From Rhizohabitans arisaemae (GTDB lineage: Bacteria > Actinomycetota > Actinomycetes > Streptosporangiales > Streptosporangiaceae), in contig NZ_BLRH01000021.1 in the NCBI RefSeq assembly GCF_025996515.1, forward strand, positions 242,690 to 306,689: DNA of 64,000 bases. Reading direction: 5' to 3'. The notes below the pieces were generated by a model, which was not told the origin of the DNA, ran no database searches, and was given only the letters and a program-made list of their open reading frames with translations. The position numbers and the translations under genes are program-made. This document shows, in pieces, positions 59,333 through 64,000 of this stretch (the first letter of the stretch is position 1; every line of letters begins with the position of its first letter).

Positions 59333-60214
59333 GTGGGCGAACATCATTGGCTGGCAGAGCGGTTCGCCGAGCATCGCTCGCATCTCCGCGCGGTGGCTTT
59401 CCGGATGCTCGGATCGCTGAGTGAGGCCGACGACGCGCTTCAGGACGCCTGGCTGCGTGCCGGCCGCGCCGATGTCGGCCAGGTGCAGAACATTGCCGGA
59501 TGGCTGACCACGGTGGTGGCTCGGGTGTGTCTGAACATGCTGCGCTCGCGCGATAGCCGCCGCGAGGAACCGCTGGACACGGAGGTGGCTGATGCGTTGC
59601 TGGGGCCTGCCTCCACGGGGAATCCCGAGCAGGAGGTGGTGATGGCCGACTCGGTGGGGGTGGCGCTGCTGGTGGTGCTCGACACCCTGGGTCCGGCCGA
59701 GCGGCTCGCCTTCGTGTTGCACGATCTGTTCGCCATGCCTTTCGAGGAGATCGCCCCCATGCTGGAGCGATCACCGGAGGCGACCCGGCAACTGGCCAGC
59801 CGTGCGCGCCGCCGCGTCAAAGGGGCGGCACCCGCGCCGCACGTCGATCTGACCCACCAGCGGGAGATCGTCGAAGCCTTCCTGTCCGCCACTCGCGGCC
59901 AGGATCTCCAAGCTCTGATCACGCTGCTCCACCCCGATGTCACGCTCCGGGCGGACAAGGCCGTCATGCTGACCGCCGAGCCCGTCATGGTCCACCAAGC
60001 CGAGCCCGTCGCCAAGGGCGCGATGGCCGCCATGCAGCGGGCCCGGTTCACCGGACCCGCCCTCATCGACGGCGCCGTCGGCCTCGTGATGGCTCCCCGC
60101 AGCCACCTGCGTGTGGCACTCACGTTCACGATCGTCGACGGCCTCATCACCGCCATCGACGTCATCGCAGAACCCGATCGTCTCGATCGACTCAATCTGG
60201 TGGTCCTCGACTGA
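59333..60214 (+). CDS. sigJ: ECF sigma factor, SigJ type
   Basis: The 293-residue protein has sigma region 2 (FAEHRSHLRAVAFRMLGSLS, then EADDALQDAWLR), region 4 (LDTLGPAERLAFVLHDLFAM, then PFEEIAPMLERSPEATRQLA) and a C-terminal SnoaL-like domain (residues 185-290). ECF41-type SigJ factors use this domain in place of an anti-sigma protein. GTG 59333 lies eight bases after GGAGG and gives MGEHHWLAERF, the usual start. The DoxX gene 182 bases downstream is a typical target. Confidence 0.92.
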   Translation: MGEHHWLAERFAEHRSHLRAVAFRMLGSLSEADDALQDAWLRAGRADVGQVQNIAGWLTTVVARVCLNMLRSRDSRREEPLDTEVADALLGPASTGNPEQEVVMADSVGVALLVVLDTLGPAERLAFVLHDLFAMPFEEIAPMLERSPEATRQLASRARRRVKGAAPAPHVDLTHQREIVEAFLSATRGQDLQALITLLHPDVTLRADKAVMLTAEPVMVHQAEPVAKGAMAAMQRARFTGPALIDGAVGLVMAPRSHLRVALTFTIVDGLITAIDVIAEPDRLDRLNLVVLD

Positions 60215-60395
60215 CAGGGGCTGGGAGGTGAATCGCTGGGATTCACCTCCCAACCGCGGGCTCCTCGCCTGTGACGCACGTCATATTCGCCGGCGGTCAC
60301 ATCGCCGTACGACGCCGGGTCAAGGCAGTGACGGGATTCACCGATCGCGCCGCTGCGGCCCCGGCCCAGCGTCACCGAAACAAGGAGCGCCCCAC

Positions 60396-60737
60396 ATGGC
60401 TCACGTCATCGTCACCGTTCTCACCGCCGCCTGGGTGGCCTTCTCCGCCTACGCCGTCCTCACTCGCGCCGCGTGGGTCGTCGAGCCGCTGGCCGCGTAC
60501 GGTGTCCCGAGCTCATGGTGGCCCTGGCTCGGTGCCGCCAAGGCTGCGGGGGCAGCGGGCCTGCTGGTCGGCCTGTTCGTACCCGTGATCGGCATCCTGG
60601 CCGGAATCGGCCTGGTTCTGTACTTCGTCGGGGCCGTCATCACTGTGCTCCGCGCACGCTCCTACGCGACTGTCGCCTACCCGCTGCTGTACCTCGTGCC
60701 GGTTGTCGCCGCCCTCGTGCTGGGAGCCGCAGCCTGA
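60396..60737 (+). CDS. DoxX-family membrane protein
   Basis: The 113-residue membrane protein has four predicted helices and a DoxX-like layout (VTVLTAAWVAFSAYAVLTR at the start, GAAKAAGAAGLLVGLF and YATVAYPLLYLVP later). DoxX proteins are thought to take part in redox balance at the membrane. Genes for DoxX or carboxymuconolactone decarboxylase proteins commonly follow ECF41 sigma genes and are their targets. ATG 60396 follows AAGGAG. Confidence 0.8.
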   Translation: MAHVIVTVLTAAWVAFSAYAVLTRAAWVVEPLAAYGVPSSWWPWLGAAKAAGAAGLLVGLFVPVIGILAGIGLVLYFVGAVITVLRARSYATVAYPLLYLVPVVAALVLGAAA

Positions 60738-60739
60738 CC

Positions 60740-60930
60740 GCAGGGGTACGGCCGACGATCTCGGACACCTCGGCGAAGGGGTAGCGGAAGACGTCGTGCA
60801 GGATGAACGCGACGCGCTCGGCCGGGGTCATCGCTTCGAGCACGACGAGGAAGGCCATGGTGACCGACTCGTCGAGGGTGACCCGGTCGGCCGGGTCTGC
60901 GGCGATGCCGTCCGGTCTCCCGCCCCCGGA
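60740..60930 (-). pseudogene. SigJ-type sigma factor internal fragment
   Basis: The minus strand reads GIAADPADRVTLDESVTMAF, then LVVLEAMTPAERVAFILHDV and FRYPFAEVSEIVGRTPA, the linker and region 4 of a SigJ-like factor close to but distinct from the intact one. It is cut off at both ends. Together with the remnant at 58980-59026 it indicates that a second sigJ gene was broken up around the intact copy. Confidence 0.75.
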
Positions 60931-61022
60931 GCAGGCTCCCGCACGCCGGGGTTGAGGGTGGCGACGCCGCTTCGGCGGCCGACGAGGGGGAGCCGGTCGA
61001 GCACCGTGGAACGATTACCCGG

Positions 61023-62021
61023 ATGACGGGCATGAAGAACATCAAGGCGATCACGCTCGACGAGGCGGACAAGCGATACGGGCTGTGCGCACGCTTCGGT
61101 CTGGACGACGCGTGCGACGACGATGAGGTGGTTCTCGTCGAAGGTCCGGCCGAGTTGCATCACCTCCCGCTCGACTTCCGCACCCTCGACTCCTGGACGG
61201 GCCTGCCGAAGCGGAGTCCGGGCGCCTTCCTGGGCGTCGTGGTGGACGGGGACCTGAGCGTCACCGACCGAGTGGTCAACAAAGAGTGGGACTTCGGGCC
61301 CTTTCTCTTGGTGCGGGGTGACGTACGGGCCAAGAACTTCGCCACCGCCGGCAGCGAGGTTCTGATTGAGGGAGGTCTGGCAGCGGATCAGACCATCTTG
61401 GGCACGTACAACCACGGCCGTACAGTCGTCCGGGGTCAGGCCCGCGCGGAGGTGGTCTTCTCCGAACAGCACCTGATCGAGTTCCACGGCTCTCTGACCG
61501 CCGAGCTTGTCGTCTCGTGCTGGGTGCACGTTGCGGACCCCGAGAAGGTCCGGGTGAACGGCTGGGTGGGAAATGTCCGCAACCTCAGTGATGAGATCAT
61601 TCCCCAGCTCGGCGCGGAGTCGACACGGGCACTCCGCGCCCTCGACCCCGGTCTCTGGCACAACCCGGACAGTAGGGAGATCCTGAAGGCCGTCGAGGCC
61701 GGCCGCTCGCTTCTGCGCACGCCCGAGTCTCGGCAGCCGGGGCAGCCAAGGAGCTGTGCCGAAAGGATCCGAGAGATCCTTCAGCAGGCCGGCTGCCGCG
61801 AGGCGGATCCTTGGGATGACGGCTTCTGGATCCGTGACCGCGGCGACGCACATCACCTCGAAGTCTCCTTCTGCATGGCCGACGAACCGGATACGTCAGC
61901 CGATGCCGAACCGCTGGATGAGGCCGCGGAGGTGCGCCGATACGCGGAGGTTCTGGCGGCCGCCGGTGTCCGGGTAACCGTCGACCCTCATGACGAGGAC
62001 ATCCTGCACGTTCGACCCTGA
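61023..62021 (+). CDS. Beta-helix (polymer-forming-like) protein of unknown function
   Basis: The 332-residue protein's first 200 residues have short regular beta strands (GDLSVTDRVVNKEWDFGPFL, then VRGDVRAKNFATAGSEVLIE and GQARAEVVFSEQHLIEF), a right-handed beta-helix like bactofilin and polymer-forming cytoskeletal proteins. The last 130 residues are helical and acidic. No signal peptide or membrane helix is seen. Its role is unknown. The ATG at 61023 is followed by another ATG at 61032. Confidence 0.65.
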   Translation: MTGMKNIKAITLDEADKRYGLCARFGLDDACDDDEVVLVEGPAELHHLPLDFRTLDSWTGLPKRSPGAFLGVVVDGDLSVTDRVVNKEWDFGPFLLVRGDVRAKNFATAGSEVLIEGGLAADQTILGTYNHGRTVVRGQARAEVVFSEQHLIEFHGSLTAELVVSCWVHVADPEKVRVNGWVGNVRNLSDEIIPQLGAESTRALRALDPGLWHNPDSREILKAVEAGRSLLRTPESRQPGQPRSCAERIREILQQAGCREADPWDDGFWIRDRGDAHHLEVSFCMADEPDTSADAEPLDEAAEVRRYAEVLAAAGVRVTVDPHDEDILHVRP

Positions 62022-62727
62022 GCTGCGGGAAGCCATCAGCGTCCCGACCCGGGCAGGTCCCGCCTGACGGGGTGCAAAGCGAGTACCAGAGCTTGCTCCT
62101 CCCGAGAAACTCGTCGGTGAGATCGGGAACTCGCGGTCGCCCAGCCCCCGACTGTGTGGACGCCCTCCGCTTGCCCCTCCCGCTCCACCTGGCCGAGCTG
62201 ACCGATGAGTACGTCCTGCCTACGGAGAGGGCCCACGACGACCGCGATGCCGAATGAGCTAACCCAGACGCCCTGCCGTACCAGCCTCGGCACTACCGTT
62301 TGCCCGGGTTGCCGACCCTCCCATATGGCTCAGCTACACCCCGCAGGCGGGGCACTCGTACGAACGCCGGGTCCACCGCGCCGGGTTCGCCCGTAGCGGA
62401 CCAGCATCCGGCGACAGCGGCCGCAGTCGTCGCCGAGTTCTCCGCTACCGGGGGCTCCAACGGCGCGGCGGCGCTGTGCCCGGCGAGCCGCGTCGGCGAA
62501 AGCCTGATGCTGCCGCCGTCGGCGTTGCCCGTACGGCATGCCTCGGATCGGCGGCGCTGCAACGCAAGCCGTCCGGGCCTGCTTCACCTTGCGGCCTGCG
62601 GCCGCCGTGGTGCCGGTGAGCGCCCCGACGGCCTACGGGCTCATCACGTCGCACATGCCGCATACGGCTCCGCGTGGTGGTCGGGCCTGACGGCCCGGAT
62701 GGTGATGGGTCGGCCGGTCGGTTGCCG
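62022..62727. other. Gene-free stretch
   Basis: In these 706 bases I find no coding region with protein-like composition, no RNA gene and no clear repeat. Open frames on both strands are short and rich in Arg and Pro, as expected for shadow frames in high-GC DNA. It may be decayed coding sequence. Confidence 0.4.
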
Positions 62728-63078
62728 CTACGGGGTCTTCTGGTCGGTGGACTGGTCCATGACGATGATGGTCGCGCCGCCCGGGTCCTTGTAGGTGGCC
62801 TGGAAGCCGCCGGGGATCTGCGCGGGCGCTTCGACGACGGTGAGCGTCTCCGGGCGGGTGACGTGGAAGTCGTCGACGCTGTCGATGACGAACACGGGCG
62901 AGACCGGGGCGTCGGGGTCGTGGGTGTCGAGCATGATCTGCACGTCGGTGCCGGGTAGGGCCAGCGCGACGGTCTCGTCGCCCTCACGCCAGCTCTCGGT
63001 GAAGCCGAGTCCGTCGCGGTAGAGGGCGAGCGAGGCCTTCAGGTCGGAGGTGGGGACGAACAGGAACTCAAGCTTCAT
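62728..63078 (-). CDS. VOC-family (glyoxalase-like) protein
   Basis: The 116-residue protein has one VOC module pair, with LEFLFVPTSDLKASLALYRDGLG at the start and GGFQATYKDPGGATIIVMDQ at the end. Members are glyoxalases, dioxygenases or antibiotic-binding proteins. The Glu/His metal ligands are not all evident, so it could be a binding protein. Divergent from the TetR gene 57 bases away, it is the likely target of that regulator. Confidence 0.85.
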   Translation of the reverse strand: MKLEFLFVPTSDLKASLALYRDGLGFTESWREGDETVALALPGTDVQIMLDTHDPDAPVSPVFVIDSVDDFHVTRPETLTVVEAPAQIPGGFQATYKDPGGATIIVMDQSTDQKTP

Positions 63079-63135
63079 GGTGCTTCCCTCTGATCGTAAC
63101 TAGATTTGCGGACAGCGTAACGGCATTATGTACGG

Positions 63136-63666
63136 ATGCGCGAATGGATTCCAGTTTCGACATCCCCCAGGGGCAGGCTCGTGCTCGCCGCGGTCAAGGA
63201 GTTCGGGGCACGCCCGTTCGAAGAGGTCACGGTCACCGAACTGGCGTCCGCGGCGAAGGTCACCACGGGCGCGCTCTACCACCACTTCGGCAGCAAGCTC
63301 GGGCTCTACGCCTTCGTCAGGCACGACATCGAACGGCGCCTGCTGGATCGCATGGAGGGCGCGATGGCGGCCGCGGGAACGGCGCCGGATCCTTCGGCGG
63401 CCGTCACCTCCGCCATGCTGGTCGGGCTGGACTTCGCCGTCCGCGAGAACTTTCCGCGGATCCTGGCGGACCCTCCACCGGACGCGGGAGACGACCCGCT
63501 GGCCGAACTGCTCAGCCATGGCACCGCCGCGCCGGCACCGCTACTCGGCCGCGTGCTCGCCGCAGCCTGGCGTGCGGCACTGGCGGCGATCGCCGAAGGC
63601 GCCCCGCCGGAGCAGGCCCGCGCCGCCCTCGCGGTTCTCAGCCTGCGCACCCCCGACCACCGATGA
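63136..63666 (+). CDS. TetR/AcrR-family transcriptional regulator
   Basis: The 176-residue repressor has a TetR HTH (VTVTELASAAKVTTGALYHH, then FGSKLGLYAFV). ATG 63136 is preferred; other starts would extend the N-terminus into the promoter. The C-terminal domain is short. The divergent VOC gene is its presumed target; the 57-base intergenic region is AT-richer but shows no perfect palindrome. Confidence 0.88.
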   Translation: MREWIPVSTSPRGRLVLAAVKEFGARPFEEVTVTELASAAKVTTGALYHHFGSKLGLYAFVRHDIERRLLDRMEGAMAAAGTAPDPSAAVTSAMLVGLDFAVRENFPRILADPPPDAGDDPLAELLSHGTAAPAPLLGRVLAAAWRAALAAIAEGAPPEQARAALAVLSLRTPDHR

Positions 63667-63728
63667 AGCCCCGCATGTCACCTTCCGCCATTCCGAGCTC
63701 CAGGCGGTGTACGGGTCCGATTGAACGG

Positions 63729-63900
63729 CCGCCGGCCACCTGGACTGGTCCACGGTGGTGATCGACAGCTCGCACGTCCGGGCGCTCGAGGGCGGCCCGA
63801 AACCGGTCCGAGCCCGGTCGACCGTGTCAGGCCGGGCTCGAAGCACCACGTCGTCAGCGAGGGGGGAGGAATCCCCTGCTGATCTTCCTGTTGGGACCCC
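63729..63900 (+). mobile_element. Deletion derivative of the IS5-family element
   Basis: The plus strand encodes a transposase fragment (LDWSTVVIDSSHVRALEGGP, then GSKHHVVSEGGGIP) close to the middle of the element at 27753-28644. It then joins directly, with the last 110 codons deleted, to an end like that element's stop-side inverted repeat (GATCTTCCTGTTGGGACCCC at 63881-63900). The start-side end is missing too. It shows the family was active more than once in this genome. Confidence 0.8.
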
Positions 63901-64000
63901 TTAGGCCATCAGAGGCCGGGCCGTTTCACCGGGATCAGCAGACGATGAAGATGCTTTTCCAACCGACAGGCGTCCGCTGCTCGGCGTTGCGGTTGGAGCG

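Noticed and set aside
62300-62727. Short Arg/Pro-rich open frames on both strands
   Set aside because: No protein-like pattern; consistent with non-coding high-GC sequence.

Overview
The window is high-GC DNA with GTG starts, 1-17 base gene overlaps, leaderless genes and dense regulators. That fits a filamentous actinomycete; Streptosporangiaceae (Nonomuraea or Streptosporangium type) is my guess from gene content, not something the sequence proves. There are no rRNA, tRNA, phage structural or CRISPR features. All calls come from reading the sequence; no database search was run.

Layout. 1-1.2 kb: end of a metal-responsive arsR operon (ArsR, CDF transporter, DUF3703). 1.2-1.7 kb: a small heat-shock protein. 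1.8-16.3 kb: a sugar-acid catabolic cluster with two tandem SDR dehydrogenases, a sugar ABC importer, a DapA-type aldolase, three amidohydrolases, an enolase-superfamily enzyme, a creatininase-family protein, an IclR regulator, a KDPG aldolase, a PfkB kinase and a beta-propeller lactonase. 16.5-29.7 kb: an accessory island, AT-richer in parts, with broken genes, IS5-family remnants, two HEPN-type proteins, a PIN-like nuclease, a small membrane protein and a 1160-residue STAND NTPase with repeats. 30.3-37.0 kb: a second carbohydrate locus with a Tat-exported enzyme of unknown family, an FG-GAP protein, a RidA protein and a second aldolase/kinase pair. 37.2-43.0 kb: an AAA ATPase with a nuclease-like C-terminus, two Ser/Thr kinases and a NYN-zinc ribbon-FHA protein. 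43.0-55.8 kb: a rhamnose-type cluster with LacI, an esterase, rhamnulokinase, an ABC importer, a small HTH protein and a 1551-residue secreted multi-enzyme. 55.9-63.7 kb: stress and regulator genes with an orphan TPP riboswitch, two TetR genes, a FAD monooxygenase, SigJ plus DoxX and a VOC protein. The right edge carries a deleted IS5-family copy.

How the genes work together (inference). The 1.8-16.3 kb enzymes can be ordered as an Entner-Doudoroff-like route: import, SDR oxidation to a lactone, lactonase, enolase-superfamily dehydration, PfkB phosphorylation and KDPG-type aldol cleavage. A motif resembling ATATCGAAA recurs before five transcription units at 8.1, 12.4, 13.35, 30.2 and 35.4 kb, so one IclR protein may control both carbohydrate loci. 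The aldolase/kinase pair is duplicated at 13.4 and 35.4 kb, and broken pieces of that locus and of the adjacent ATPase lie at 2.75-2.97 kb. The LacI at 43.3 kb probably controls the rhamnose-type importer through an operator at 50.75 kb.

The best candidates for undescribed systems are the 18.3-27.5 kb island, where a membrane protein and a STAND NTPase share a short ANTGI-type motif next to a HEPN-PIN gene pair, and the 40.7-43.0 kb operon, which couples a Ser/Thr kinase to a putative NYN ribonuclease carrying an FHA domain.
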